From JAHDHW01 sp965220465 (lineage in GTDB: Bacteria > Bacteroidota > Bacteroidia > Chitinophagales > Saprospiraceae), in the NCBI GenBank assembly GCA_965220465.1, contig CBDCPZ010000007.1, forward strand, positions 1 to 64,000: 64,000 bases of DNA, in the 5' to 3' direction. How positions within the stretch are numbered: the first letter of the stretch is position 1; each line of letters opens with the position of its first letter. A program made the position numbers and the translations under genes. Shown here in pieces: positions 8,896 through 17,919 of the stretch. The notes beneath the pieces are model-generated. The model made no database searches. It was not told the origin of the DNA and worked only from the letters and a program-made list of their open reading frames with translations.

Positions 8896-10773
8896 TTGGC
8901 AACAGCTACAGTAACCACTTATTTCGACGGGGTTAAGCTATTACCCTATCATGTTCAGATAGAACAACGTTCTGACTGGCATCACCAATTCAAGATCACA
9001 GTATCGACCGAAAAGGCCAAAGTACTGGGAGGAGACAAGACTGCTTCAGAAAGCGAAGTGATTGATAATGCTATTGTCTATGTTGGAGAAATAGTGGAAA
9101 TCACTATTGAACGCCCTGCTGGAACTTTCAACTTCAAAGGTTATGTGACGGATGTGCAAATTGATCAAACCTATGCTGGCGATTCCTTTATTATTTTCAA
9201 GGGATTCTCTCCTACTTATCTTTTGGATGGTCAAAAAAGTGTGGCTTCCTATGAAGATCAAACTCTGGAAGCAATTTTTAACGATGTAATGAGCAACTTT
9301 CCGGCAAATACTGCAAAGAATGTCAATCCGATATACACCGATCCCATTCCTTATGTGGTTCGATACAAAGAAACCCAATATCAGTTCCTAAGCCGCCTGG
9401 CAGCAACCTATGGCGAATGGTTCTATTATGATGGAGAACAGATTATTTTTGGCGACCTGCCTTCCAGCCCTCCTAAGGTAGAACTTAACTTTGGCTCCGA
9501 TAGTATGCTTTCTTTCAACTATGGGATCAACATTCGACCTTCCAGTTTTAAGCAACAGTTTTATAAATATCAGGACAATGCACCGGTAGAGCAATCCGTA
9601 GCCGATTATAAACCCGGTTGGCTCGACTCGCATAGCAAAACCTCTCTGGATACCTCCAATGAGCTTTTCCCGGAGGAAGGTCTGGATCCGGTCACTCATG
9701 CCATAATAGATAGCAATCACATCAAACATCTTGCAGAAGCAAAAAAATCTTCTATTCTAAGTGACACCATGCTCTTCACCGGGCAAAGTGCAGACCCCCG
9801 GGTAATAGTTGGTGCGGAGATAGAGGTAAGTTCCAGAAAAGGTTTTATCGGTAATTACCGGGTAATTTCGGTTACACACAGTTTTAGCCCCAACCGCGAT
9901 TATATCAACATGTTCCGCGCCATTCCTGCTACCAGTATGTCGCCACCCGCTAACCGCAACGTTGTGACGCCCAAAGCAGAGGCTCAAGTCGGCGTGGTAA
10001 CCGATAACAACGACCCCGATAAACTGGGCCGTGTCAAGGTTAAGCTAAAATGGCAGGAAGGTAATACGCCATGGATCAGGGTGCTGACCAACCATGCTGG
10101 TGAAGACCGGGGTCAGGGGATTTATGGAAACTACTTTATTCCTGAAAACGGTGATGAGGTAATCGTTGATTTCGAGCAAGGTAATCCGGCCCGGCCTTAC
10201 ATACTGGGCTCGCTTTATCATGGAAGTATACCACCTGAATTTGCCGATGCAGAAAATAATTTGAAGGCGATTAAAACACGGAGTGGGCATATTTTGAAGT
10301 TTGATGATACGGCAGGAGCGGAAAGTATTTTGATAACGGATATGAACGAAAACCTTATCCATATAGATACAGCTAATAATAATATTACCATAACGGCAGG
10401 AGCAAACATGACCTTGAATTCCACGAACATGCAAGTGAATGTAGAAGAAACCATGGAAATTACAGCCAATAACCTGATCGTAAAAACCAAGGAAAATATC
10501 GAAGTATTGGCTAAGGGAAATATCGACACTGCATCCGAAGGAGATACTTCCATTTTATCAGAAGGGGACACTTCTTTGCAAGCGAGTGGAGACACGACAA
10601 TAAGCAGTGATGGGGCTGTCACTATTGAAGCAACAACAGATGCTACACTAAAAGGCCAAAATGCAATAGTTGAGGGACAGATAGGAGCGGAGTTAAAAGG
10701 AACACAAGCCAAAGTACAGGGTAAGGCCACTGCCTTGTTACAGGGGGCGAGTGGTAAAATTGATGTTGTTTAA
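8896..10773 (+). CDS. vgrG: T6SS spike protein VgrG (TssI)
   Basis: The ~625-aa protein has the gp27-like module (about the first 350 residues; TVTTYFDGVKLLPYHVQ at the N-terminus). A gp5-like OB fold follows (AQVGVVTDNNDPDKLGRVKVKLKW, then YFIPENGDEVIVDFEQGNP). The C-terminal triple beta-helix needle has short repeats such as EGDTSILSEGDTSLQASGDT. Family alignment favours the TTG at 8896 (reads ATATVTTYFDG); an ATG at 8797 gives a 33-aa unrelated extension. Its stop is 13 nt before the PAAR start, so spike, tip and effectors form one transcription unit. Confidence 0.92.
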   Translation: MATATVTTYFDGVKLLPYHVQIEQRSDWHHQFKITVSTEKAKVLGGDKTASESEVIDNAIVYVGEIVEITIERPAGTFNFKGYVTDVQIDQTYAGDSFIIFKGFSPTYLLDGQKSVASYEDQTLEAIFNDVMSNFPANTAKNVNPIYTDPIPYVVRYKETQYQFLSRLAATYGEWFYYDGEQIIFGDLPSSPPKVELNFGSDSMLSFNYGINIRPSSFKQQFYKYQDNAPVEQSVADYKPGWLDSHSKTSLDTSNELFPEEGLDPVTHAIIDSNHIKHLAEAKKSSILSDTMLFTGQSADPRVIVGAEIEVSSRKGFIGNYRVISVTHSFSPNRDYINMFRAIPATSMSPPANRNVVTPKAEAQVGVVTDNNDPDKLGRVKVKLKWQEGNTPWIRVLTNHAGEDRGQGIYGNYFIPENGDEVIVDFEQGNPARPYILGSLYHGSIPPEFADAENNLKAIKTRSGHILKFDDTAGAESILITDMNENLIHIDTANNNITITAGANMTLNSTNMQVNVEETMEITANNLIVKTKENIEVLAKGNIDTASEGDTSILSEGDTSLQASGDTTISSDGAVTIEATTDATLKGQNAIVEGQIGAELKGTQAKVQGKATALLQGASGKIDVV

Positions 10774-10786
10774 TAAATTAAAAACT

Positions 10787-11563
10787 ATGCCAGGTCCAAT
10801 AGCCACTTTAGGAAGTATGCATGTTTGTCCGATGGTCAACGGTACAGTACCTCATGTTGGAGGACCGGTCACCGGACCGGGGACACCGAACATTTTGGTG
10901 AACAATAAACCAGCGGCTGTGATGGGAGACATGTGTGTCTGCACAGGCCCACCTGATGTGATCGCACAAGGTGCCCCCTCTGTATTTTTTAATGGAGTGC
11001 CCGTAGTCTGCCTCGGAGATATGACAGCTCATGGTGGTGCCATTACGGTAGGAGAACCTAATGTGATTGTGGGAACGGCTACACCAAGCCCCTCAGCTAC
11101 TATGGCAGTTGCCAAGATCCCTTTTCCTGAGATTTCGATACCTGATCGTTTATCAGGGAAAAATAGTGAGGCACTAGCTAAACAGGAAGCGTTAAAAGAA
11201 GCGGCAGAAAATAATGAAGGCGAACCACGAATATATAACCTCCAATGGATTAAAGAAGATAAGGTGGTACACTCCTCAAGAGTTTTAAGAGAAGTTACCC
11301 TAAGAGCTCATGTACAAAATATTAACGAAGGGGTAAGTGTCACTTTTAAAGTAAATAGACTTGTGGATAAAACTTCTCTTGATGGTTATAAAAGTACTCA
11401 GGAAGAAGAAATCGTCGAACTCACAGGGATTGTAAAAGACAAAATGGTAGAGGTAGTATGGGAAGTAGAAGATGTGACAGAAAAAGATCAGGTAAAGGAC
11501 CAGAATGATATACAAGAAACTTCAGCATACGATTTTTTGAATGATATAGATTTTAGCATATAG
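10787..11563 (+). CDS. PAAR-domain spike tip with Ig-like C-terminal extension
   Basis: The chosen start (ATG at 10787) gives MPGPIATLGSMHVCPMVNG, the standard PAAR opening. Residues 1-~105 hold the PAAR fold with its spaced metal-site Cys/His and repeated GxPxV loops (GTPNILVNNKPAAVMGD, GEPNVIVGT). The remaining ~150 residues are an unrelated extension with beta-sandwich-like strands (SSRVLREVTLRAHVQNINEG, VSVTFKVNRL), probably a docking domain for the effector that follows 10 nt later. An upstream ATG at 10751 overlaps vgrG and is unlikely. PAAR proteins sharpen the VgrG spike and carry effectors. Confidence 0.88.
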   Translation: MPGPIATLGSMHVCPMVNGTVPHVGGPVTGPGTPNILVNNKPAAVMGDMCVCTGPPDVIAQGAPSVFFNGVPVVCLGDMTAHGGAITVGEPNVIVGTATPSPSATMAVAKIPFPEISIPDRLSGKNSEALAKQEALKEAAENNEGEPRIYNLQWIKEDKVVHSSRVLREVTLRAHVQNINEGVSVTFKVNRLVDKTSLDGYKSTQEEEIVELTGIVKDKMVEVVWEVEDVTEKDQVKDQNDIQETSAYDFLNDIDFSI

Positions 11564-11573
11564 CGATTATAAT

Positions 11574-14500
11574 ATGAAAGTAGAATATCCCTTACTACCA
11601 AGATATCGTTCCAACCCGAGTGAAACAGATAAAGAAAAAACAATCGCTCTTTATTATGGGCACAATAATCAAGCGGGATTTTTTCCGATTGGTGTAAATA
11701 ACGCCTGGCATGGTGGTATACATATTGAGGACTTCAAAACAGATATACGTACCATTGCCGATGGACGAATCATTGCCTATCGTTTGCCAGAGGATTATTT
11801 ATATGAAAAAGGAAGTAAAAAAAATAAATATTCAAACGGCTTTATCTTGATTCAGCACAATATTGAAACTCCTCGAAAAGTAAAACTTCGTTTCTATAGT
11901 TTGTATATGCATTTACAACCAAAAAGAGAAATGCTACAAAGTGATAATATTCCGGATTTTTATGCCCAAAGAAATCTAGAGGTAATACAAAATGATAAAG
12001 CCCTGGGGCTTAATGTTAGACCATATGAGGTCAAAATATCACGAAAGCTAGTAGAGGTAGACAATGGAATGTACAAAAAGGTGTTTTATAAAGAAGTTGA
12101 CAAACATGGTCGAACAAAAGAGTATATGTTTATCCCTCGGGGTTCTTTTCTTACAGAGGTAGAAAATGTTCCCCAGGATCATTGGACCAAAAATCTAAAG
12201 GGAAGTTTGAAAGATCTATATGTTGTATGTATGTATCAAGGTGAAAAAGTATGTGCTAATAAAAATTACATGACACCAAAAGGAGATGGGAAATGGCTGA
12301 TTAGACATACTGCAAATGATGAGGATAAATTCACAAAAAACCCTCCAACAGGAACAATGCTTTATGATTCTATTGATGGCTCTTTCGAATCCATGGCATC
12401 TCCGGGGGAGCAATACGAATATTATCCTACAAAAAATGATAATTGGGTTAAATTGAAGTCTGGAAAGTTCATGTTAAAACAATCCAAAGTACATGGAAAA
12501 AAATTTGTAGAATGTTTCAAAAATCTCAAATCCCATTTTAAGGACCATATAGAATATAATAAGGTTGTAAATGTTGATGAACCAATAAAGGCAGGACAAA
12601 TTATTGGGTCGCCAAGCCTGTATTATAATTCCAAAATTGAGGAAACCTATACTACTGCTCATATAGAAGTCTTTACAGATGATTCCAATTTATCAAAATT
12701 TATCGAGAACAATATTGATATAGATCGTACTTATTATGTAGTAGCCAAGGATAAAAAACTTCAAGTAGGAAAACCACTAAGTAATTATTTAAGTGCAAAT
12801 GCTAAAGTAAAAATTTATCAAACAAAAGGGAATTTCACTCAAATTGGATTTGAAGACATAGAAAAGGTGGTTATCTATGAAAATAATCGTATTGAATACA
12901 TAAATGAAAAAAAATACTACTTGATTAAAAACTTTGAACAAGTAAATACAGAGTTTGGAAACCTCCTGCCTCAAAATAGTAAAAAACTATATTATGTTGA
13001 AAGGTCTAAAAAGCAAGCAGACGGCACATTTTCTAAGACTACCAAGAAGGCTGAAGAGTTAGCTGAAACTAAAGCAAAGAAAAACGGGGAGAAGTTTGTT
13101 AAATACCGGAAAGTAAAATTTAAACATCCTAAAGATGGCAAAAGATATTGGATTGATTCGGACCAAGTTAAAGGTGATGTTGGTGAATGGGTAAAATTGG
13201 AAACTGATATAAAAGTCGTGTATGAAAAAGAACCTGGAGAAGACACTCAAAAAACGATTTCCATAAAAAAAAATACCAAAATAACAAAGCATGACGACAA
13301 TAAGGATAACGAAGGTACCGAATGGTGGCTTGTGAAAACGCTATTACATGAGGGTTGGATAAAAAAAAGTGAACTGACCGAAATGAATCCTTACACCTGG
13401 TCTAACTATGGTTGGGAAATACTAGAAAATATCGGTGACCAGTATTTTTATCATTTCAATAATTTGGAGAAAAATACCAAACCTCATCAATTCATTAAAC
13501 TAATAGTGAATCAGACGACTGACAAAGATTTTGATAATATGCTAACCAATGAGGAATTGAGACTAGCAATGCGTAATAAAGTGAGTTTGAATTTTATTAG
13601 CAAGCTAATTTACAAACACCCTAATGAATGGGATACCTCGAGGAATTTCGATAAGTTTGAAAGAGAGGTTAGAGGTTTATTTGAAAAGAGGAATAAGATA
13701 GTGTACAACTCAACGGAATTAGAAAATAAAAGTGCTGAAAAAACAAATAACTCCTCAGAATTAGAAAATAAACTTTGCGAAAAAATAGACATACTAGAGG
13801 ATAAAATACTTAACTTAAGCTTCTGGGATCAAGTACAATCAGGAGATATTGCATCAGGTGCTAATCAAAAACTTCCAGCTAATCGCCCATCCCGTCAATT
13901 CCCAACGGATTCTAACGTATATCATTTCCATCCTATTGCTTTTGTAGAGCAGATGAAACTTATTACTGCACCTACTATACCGCCATGGATGGAGTACGCT
14001 TTTCAGGAGTTAAATTCCTTCAAAGGAGTAAGACAAAATGAATCTCCTTTAAAAGAAAAAATATATGAATACTTTGATTCCAGTAGTTACCCAGCAGGTA
14101 CTTATAAGACAAACTGGTGTGCTTCTTTTATTAATTGGTGTTTTGAACAAACCAACAAATACAAAAAAACAAACCCTAAAGCCAATGTAGCAGCTTTTGA
14201 TTGGTTAACACCTTCATTAGCAAAAAGAAAACGAAAGGAAGTGCAGGACTTAGAAGATGTGGATGGCTGGATTAACGGGGAATTAGTACGTAATATTGAA
14301 GATGCATTTTTAGGTGCAGTAATAGTATTTAATCACTCTCATGTAGCTTTTGTTGTAGGTCAATCTGCAGATAAAAAGGATTTGATTTATCTAGGAGGAA
14401 ATCAATCTGATGGAGCAACAAATGATGGACCTGGAAAAAGAACAATTTGTACAAACCCAATATCTAAATCTAACATTAACAAATCTTTTTGGTTGTCAAA

Positions 14501-14588
14501 ACCAAAAAGATTTAAAATCCCAAGTTTAGAATTACCTATAGTTTCTGCTGATGGTGGGGAATTAGGTTATGAAGATACTCACAATTAA
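11574..14588 (+). CDS. Large T6SS peptidoglycan-hydrolase effector (split M23-like region, SH3-like middle, C-terminal Cys/His amidase)
   Basis: 1004 aa with no signal peptide, as expected for T6SS cargo. Residues ~40-135 and ~335-375 resemble an M23 endopeptidase fold split by an insertion: WHGGIHIED, SNGFILIQH, YSLYMHL, then AGQIIGSP and AHIEVF. The usual HxGxD Asp is His, and the first His of HxHxE is Thr, so activity of this part is doubtful. Residues ~540-610 look SH3-like (EWWLVKTLLHEGWIKKSEL). Residues ~805-985 match the TIGR02594/CHAP-type amidase pattern: NWCASFINWC supplies the catalytic Cys (~849), HSHVAFVVG the His (~922), and YLGGNQSDG follows. It sits between PAAR and a lipoprotein gene that probably encodes immunity. 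Noticeably more AT-rich than vgrG. Confidence 0.75.
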   Translation: MKVEYPLLPRYRSNPSETDKEKTIALYYGHNNQAGFFPIGVNNAWHGGIHIEDFKTDIRTIADGRIIAYRLPEDYLYEKGSKKNKYSNGFILIQHNIETPRKVKLRFYSLYMHLQPKREMLQSDNIPDFYAQRNLEVIQNDKALGLNVRPYEVKISRKLVEVDNGMYKKVFYKEVDKHGRTKEYMFIPRGSFLTEVENVPQDHWTKNLKGSLKDLYVVCMYQGEKVCANKNYMTPKGDGKWLIRHTANDEDKFTKNPPTGTMLYDSIDGSFESMASPGEQYEYYPTKNDNWVKLKSGKFMLKQSKVHGKKFVECFKNLKSHFKDHIEYNKVVNVDEPIKAGQIIGSPSLYYNSKIEETYTTAHIEVFTDDSNLSKFIENNIDIDRTYYVVAKDKKLQVGKPLSNYLSANAKVKIYQTKGNFTQIGFEDIEKVVIYENNRIEYINEKKYYLIKNFEQVNTEFGNLLPQNSKKLYYVERSKKQADGTFSKTTKKAEELAETKAKKNGEKFVKYRKVKFKHPKDGKRYWIDSDQVKGDVGEWVKLETDIKVVYEKEPGEDTQKTISIKKNTKITKHDDNKDNEGTEWWLVKTLLHEGWIKKSELTEMNPYTWSNYGWEILENIGDQYFYHFNNLEKNTKPHQFIKLIVNQTTDKDFDNMLTNEELRLAMRNKVSLNFISKLIYKHPNEWDTSRNFDKFEREVRGLFEKRNKIVYNSTELENKSAEKTNNSSELENKLCEKIDILEDKILNLSFWDQVQSGDIASGANQKLPANRPSRQFPTDSNVYHFHPIAFVEQMKLITAPTIPPWMEYAFQELNSFKGVRQNESPLKEKIYEYFDSSSYPAGTYKTNWCASFINWCFEQTNKYKKTNPKANVAAFDWLTPSLAKRKRKEVQDLEDVDGWINGELVRNIEDAFLGAVIVFNHSHVAFVVGQSADKKDLIYLGGNQSDGATNDGPGKRTICTNPISKSNINKSFWLSKPKRFKIPSLELPIVSADGGELGYEDTHN

Positions 14589-14594
14589 AATATA

Positions 14595-15419
14595 ATGCGG
14601 TTTAAATATTTTCTTATAATTTTATTATGTACTTATATTACCTTTTCTTGTAGAAAGGCAAATAAGAAATCTACTGAGCCTTCTCCTGTTACAAATTTAA
14701 TTAAAAAAGAATCCAGCCCTAAGTCTGATGCTCAAAATAACATTAATGATAAAGTATTAAAAGAAATTCTTAAAAAACAGTTAGAAAGAGGAAAATCCGC
14801 ATTATATAATAATTCTTTTGATGTAATAACTTATAGGTTTAGCTCTAAAGATTTAGAGGTAACATTACCTGTGCTGAAAGAAATGTTAATTGGTTATACG
14901 GCTCCGTCTAATGAAGAATTTAAAACTAAAGTAGAAGAAATATTTGGAAGAATTATCGATTATAAAATTGAATCAAAGTATTTATATGTTAACCTTAAAG
15001 ATAATACTGATAAAAAGATGAAATTTTATAGAAATGATAATTCGATTGAAATTAATCCTTTCGGAATGTTTATCATAAAAGAAGATAATTTCATTACACC
15101 TTTATATGCTTTGCCTGAGATATTAAACTATAAAGAAAAGTATCCTGAAATATACGATTTTGAAAAAACCATGAGTACTAATTCAAGAAATGATGATGGA
15201 GAATCCATAAAGTTAAATAAGTGGATGGACGATAAGAGTAATAATTTAATTAAGACAACCAAAACATTTGTGGCAAGAAACAGATATCTATTTAATGATG
15301 ATAAAAGCCAATTAAATTGGTTATTATTAAATGATGAAGAATTTATGGAATTGTTAATTCGAACCTATGATTATTCTAAGGATCAAAAACATAGAATCTG
15401 GTTTGAAAAAAGAAATTAA
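14595..15419 (+). CDS. Lipoprotein, candidate immunity protein for the upstream amidase effector
   Basis: The 274-aa product has a lipoprotein signal peptide (MRFKYFLIILLCTYITFSC, lipobox Cys at residue 19), placing it in the periplasm or outer membrane facing inward. It starts 6 nt after the effector stop. A periplasmic lipoprotein is the expected form of an immunity protein against a cell-wall-degrading effector. No family was recognised; the body is charged and Lys/Asn-rich. The function is inferred from position and localisation. Confidence 0.5.
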   Translation: MRFKYFLIILLCTYITFSCRKANKKSTEPSPVTNLIKKESSPKSDAQNNINDKVLKEILKKQLERGKSALYNNSFDVITYRFSSKDLEVTLPVLKEMLIGYTAPSNEEFKTKVEEIFGRIIDYKIESKYLYVNLKDNTDKKMKFYRNDNSIEINPFGMFIIKEDNFITPLYALPEILNYKEKYPEIYDFEKTMSTNSRNDDGESIKLNKWMDDKSNNLIKTTKTFVARNRYLFNDDKSQLNWLLLNDEEFMELLIRTYDYSKDQKHRIWFEKRN

Positions 15420-15441
15420 TCCACTTCAATAAAAGCTCGAT

Positions 15442-16779
15442 ATGCCAAAACCCTTATTCAATTTTACAGCTGAAATTAAAGGCACTGATATAAAAAGCGG
15501 GAAAAGCTCCGAGTTAATTCCAACCCCTAATTTTTTAGTTAAAAAAGTGGAAGGGCCGTTTGATAAAGGTAACAAATTGATGGAGGAAGTAGTTGAAGGG
15601 AACACCTATGTTTTCAAAGCCACGGAGTTTGAAAAATCTACTAACCTCCACAAATTATATAATTATGTTAATTGGGCTTATGAAATTGACGGAAACGGAA
15701 AGCCAATACCTTTGAACGTACAAAATTTTTATGATAAAAATAATAATACCGTATATATTAATTATAAATACTACCCTAAAGAGGCTGATAAGGATAAAAA
15801 TAGTATACGAATATATGCTTACGTAAATAGTTCTTCAAAAGATGTCAGTGTTGAGGTACCTGTTGTTAGGTTTCCTTTTATAATTGCTCGTTCAGTTAAA
15901 AGAGCTGGAGTTTGCTACGGAACTAATGGCGTGAATTTTACTAGAGAAGATATCAAAAACCTAAATGTAAGTTATCCAAAGGAAAAATTGAAATTAAGAC
16001 AATACCTTGAAAATGGATTTGATGATATTGGAGACGATGTTGATGCGAAAGATAAAAACTCAAGGGTTAAGTATGCAATGGACTATATTGAAGAATATAA
16101 TGATAATACTGATGATGAATTGTTTGATATTTTTAGGAATGATTTAGATGATTGGGCATTAGGAGACCTAGATGATAATCTACATGATATGGTAGATTTC
16201 TTCAAAAGAAATTCTAAAACCTCTAATAAATATGAAGATAGGAGATTGACAAATGCTATTGCAAACCATGAAAAAACAAAGCAATTTATAGAAGGTTTTT
16301 CTCCTCTATTAAAGAAAGCACTTGACAACAATGTCCATTTATTAAATAATTTAAAAGTTAAAGATACTAAAAGTCAATTTGTTAAAACTCAATATGACAA
16401 GGGCGTAGGTGGTAATCCAAGTGTTTTGGGTATAGAAGGCCTTCAAGATCTTAATAGCCTCAAGTATGATGATAAGTTTAGTGGGCTTGGTATTTCTGTT
16501 GATGGAACTCAAGCCTATAATATTTCTTTAATAGAATTTACGCTTGAAGACAGTTCATATCAAGGCAAATTTAAATTAGAAATATTTGACCATTTTGGAT
16601 TAGATTCTGCTGATATTTTAAAAGATACCATAAGAAAGCATGAAGAGTTTATTTGTTGGTTTATGCTTCAACACCTAAGAGGATTTAAGCCTTTTATAAC
16701 TTATATCCCATTGACCTATAACTTCAGTGGTTCCTTAAACAATGCTCCTTTAAAAATAAAAAGAGATGAAGGTAACTAA
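15442..16779 (+). CDS. Second candidate T6SS effector, DUF3289-like C-terminus
   Basis: The 445-aa protein lacks a signal peptide. The N-terminal ~150 residues look like beta-rich adaptor sequence (FNFTAEIKGTDIKSGKSSE, VYINYKYYP). The C-terminal ~110 residues resemble the DUF3289 pattern from memory: a strand pair, then FDHFGLDSADI, EEFICWFMLQHLRGFKPFITY and a terminal SG motif. DUF3289-type domains occur in toxin-like proteins of secretion loci; the biochemical activity is not known to me. The following gene overlaps it by 14 nt and encodes a membrane-anchored protein, the typical toxin/immunity arrangement. Confidence 0.5.
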   Translation: MPKPLFNFTAEIKGTDIKSGKSSELIPTPNFLVKKVEGPFDKGNKLMEEVVEGNTYVFKATEFEKSTNLHKLYNYVNWAYEIDGNGKPIPLNVQNFYDKNNNTVYINYKYYPKEADKDKNSIRIYAYVNSSSKDVSVEVPVVRFPFIIARSVKRAGVCYGTNGVNFTREDIKNLNVSYPKEKLKLRQYLENGFDDIGDDVDAKDKNSRVKYAMDYIEEYNDNTDDELFDIFRNDLDDWALGDLDDNLHDMVDFFKRNSKTSNKYEDRRLTNAIANHEKTKQFIEGFSPLLKKALDNNVHLLNNLKVKDTKSQFVKTQYDKGVGGNPSVLGIEGLQDLNSLKYDDKFSGLGISVDGTQAYNISLIEFTLEDSSYQGKFKLEIFDHFGLDSADILKDTIRKHEEFICWFMLQHLRGFKPFITYIPLTYNFSGSLNNAPLKIKRDEGN

Positions 16780-17359
16780 AAAGTTAATAATTGTATTTCT
16801 TCTTGGAACTCTAATATTTGGTGGATATGTTCAATATAAGAAAATGACTTTTGACAAAATTTATGAAAATAGAGAGGATTATGCTTTTATCTATTCTTCT
16901 TTGTACAAGACAGGGAAATTGGACATTATCAAATCATACCTAATTGACTATTACGATTCAATCGCTGATTTCAAGAAAATAGGTAGTCAAAATGTTTATT
17001 TGTCATCTATTGCAAACCAAACTAACGATACTAATATTATTTCTACATCAAACTATTTGATGGAAATAGGATTTAACAATGCCCAAATCAGCTATAATGA
17101 TAGTTTAAAATATGAGGTTCAGATAAGGCGAACATTTCTTAGGTATAAATTAATACCAACTTACCATTATTTGATATATAGTAAAAGGCATGCATATAAA
17201 TATCGTTTCACAGCTAATAGTTATTGGTTCTTTTATTCATCTGAAGGCGAACGATATGATTATGATAATTTTCTTGATTTTAGGCCAGAATGGAGTTTGC
17301 CTTATTTTGAAGCTTTTGAGTTTTTTAGAAAAAATCCAACATTTATTCATGAACATTAA
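16766..17359 (+). CDS. Membrane-anchored protein, candidate immunity partner of the DUF3289-like effector
   Basis: The 197-aa product has a single N-terminal hydrophobic segment (residues ~7-22, LIIVFLLGTLIFGGYV) and a Tyr-rich periplasmic body. It overlaps the preceding gene by 14 nt, implying coupled translation. Family not recognised. The stop codon lies inside the left arm of an attC-like inverted repeat. Confidence 0.5.
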   Translation: MKVTKKLIIVFLLGTLIFGGYVQYKKMTFDKIYENREDYAFIYSSLYKTGKLDIIKSYLIDYYDSIADFKKIGSQNVYLSSIANQTNDTNIISTSNYLMEIGFNNAQISYNDSLKYEVQIRRTFLRYKLIPTYHYLIYSKRHAYKYRFTANSYWFFYSSEGERYDYDNFLDFRPEWSLPYFEAFEFFRKNPTFIHEH

Positions 17360-17496
17360 CGTTTTGTAACATACTGAAAAAAAACAATGCACAGATATTA
17401 CTAATATTTGAACAATATGACATTTAATTAAGGGCTTGGCGGCTAATAAGTTTGTGCTTTGAAGTGCGTAACAATTTTTTACCACAAACCGTTATG
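17354..17496. repeat. attC-like imperfect inverted repeat after the effector/immunity cassettes
   Basis: The left arm CATTAACGTTTTGT (17354-17367) pairs with the right arm ACAAACCGTTATG (17484-17496), with one inserted base and one mismatch. About 115 nt lie between the arms. The arms end in AAC and GTT core-like triplets, as in integron attC sites. No integrase gene is present in the window. Confidence 0.35.
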
Positions 17497-17538
17497 TTCA
17501 GCTACTCCTGATCCGCAGTAGCCTCCCGCGCCATCTCA

Positions 17539-17709
17539 ATGAATGATTCTGCATCCCTTTATCACAAAGTTTCTATTGATGATATAGAGATTGAAGGGAA
17601 TTTAAATGATGGAAAAAGGAGAGAGAGGAAAAAAGAAAAGCATGGTATGATCTCTTATAAATGCTCGTACTTCTTTATAGACTATGTACTTTTGGAGTTC
17701 CTGATTTGA
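17539..17709 (+). CDS. Possible 56-aa small protein
   Basis: An ATG at 17539 opens a 56-codon frame (starts MNDSASLYHKVSIDDIEIEG, basic middle, hydrophobic end). The DNA around its start is more GC-rich than its surroundings. There is no recognised family and no clear ribosome site; the rest of the 17360-17919 gap shows no gene. It may be a fragment. Confidence 0.2.
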   Translation: MNDSASLYHKVSIDDIEIEGNLNDGKRRERKKEKHGMISYKCSYFFIDYVLLEFLI

Positions 17710-17919
17710 TATACCAATCAAAGTTGAAATCCTGTCTGTGGAAAGTGGTATTTATTGGCTCCTTGTTGTAAATTTGACAGCCAGTTGTTACATCGGGGCA
17801 AAATGGAAATATGGCTGTATAGAGGCTCTTTCAGAGTAATTAAATTAATTAGACATTTGTAATACGTGGTCAATAAAGAGAGGAAGATTCAAAGTACAAA
17901 TACTATTTAAAAAAACAAA

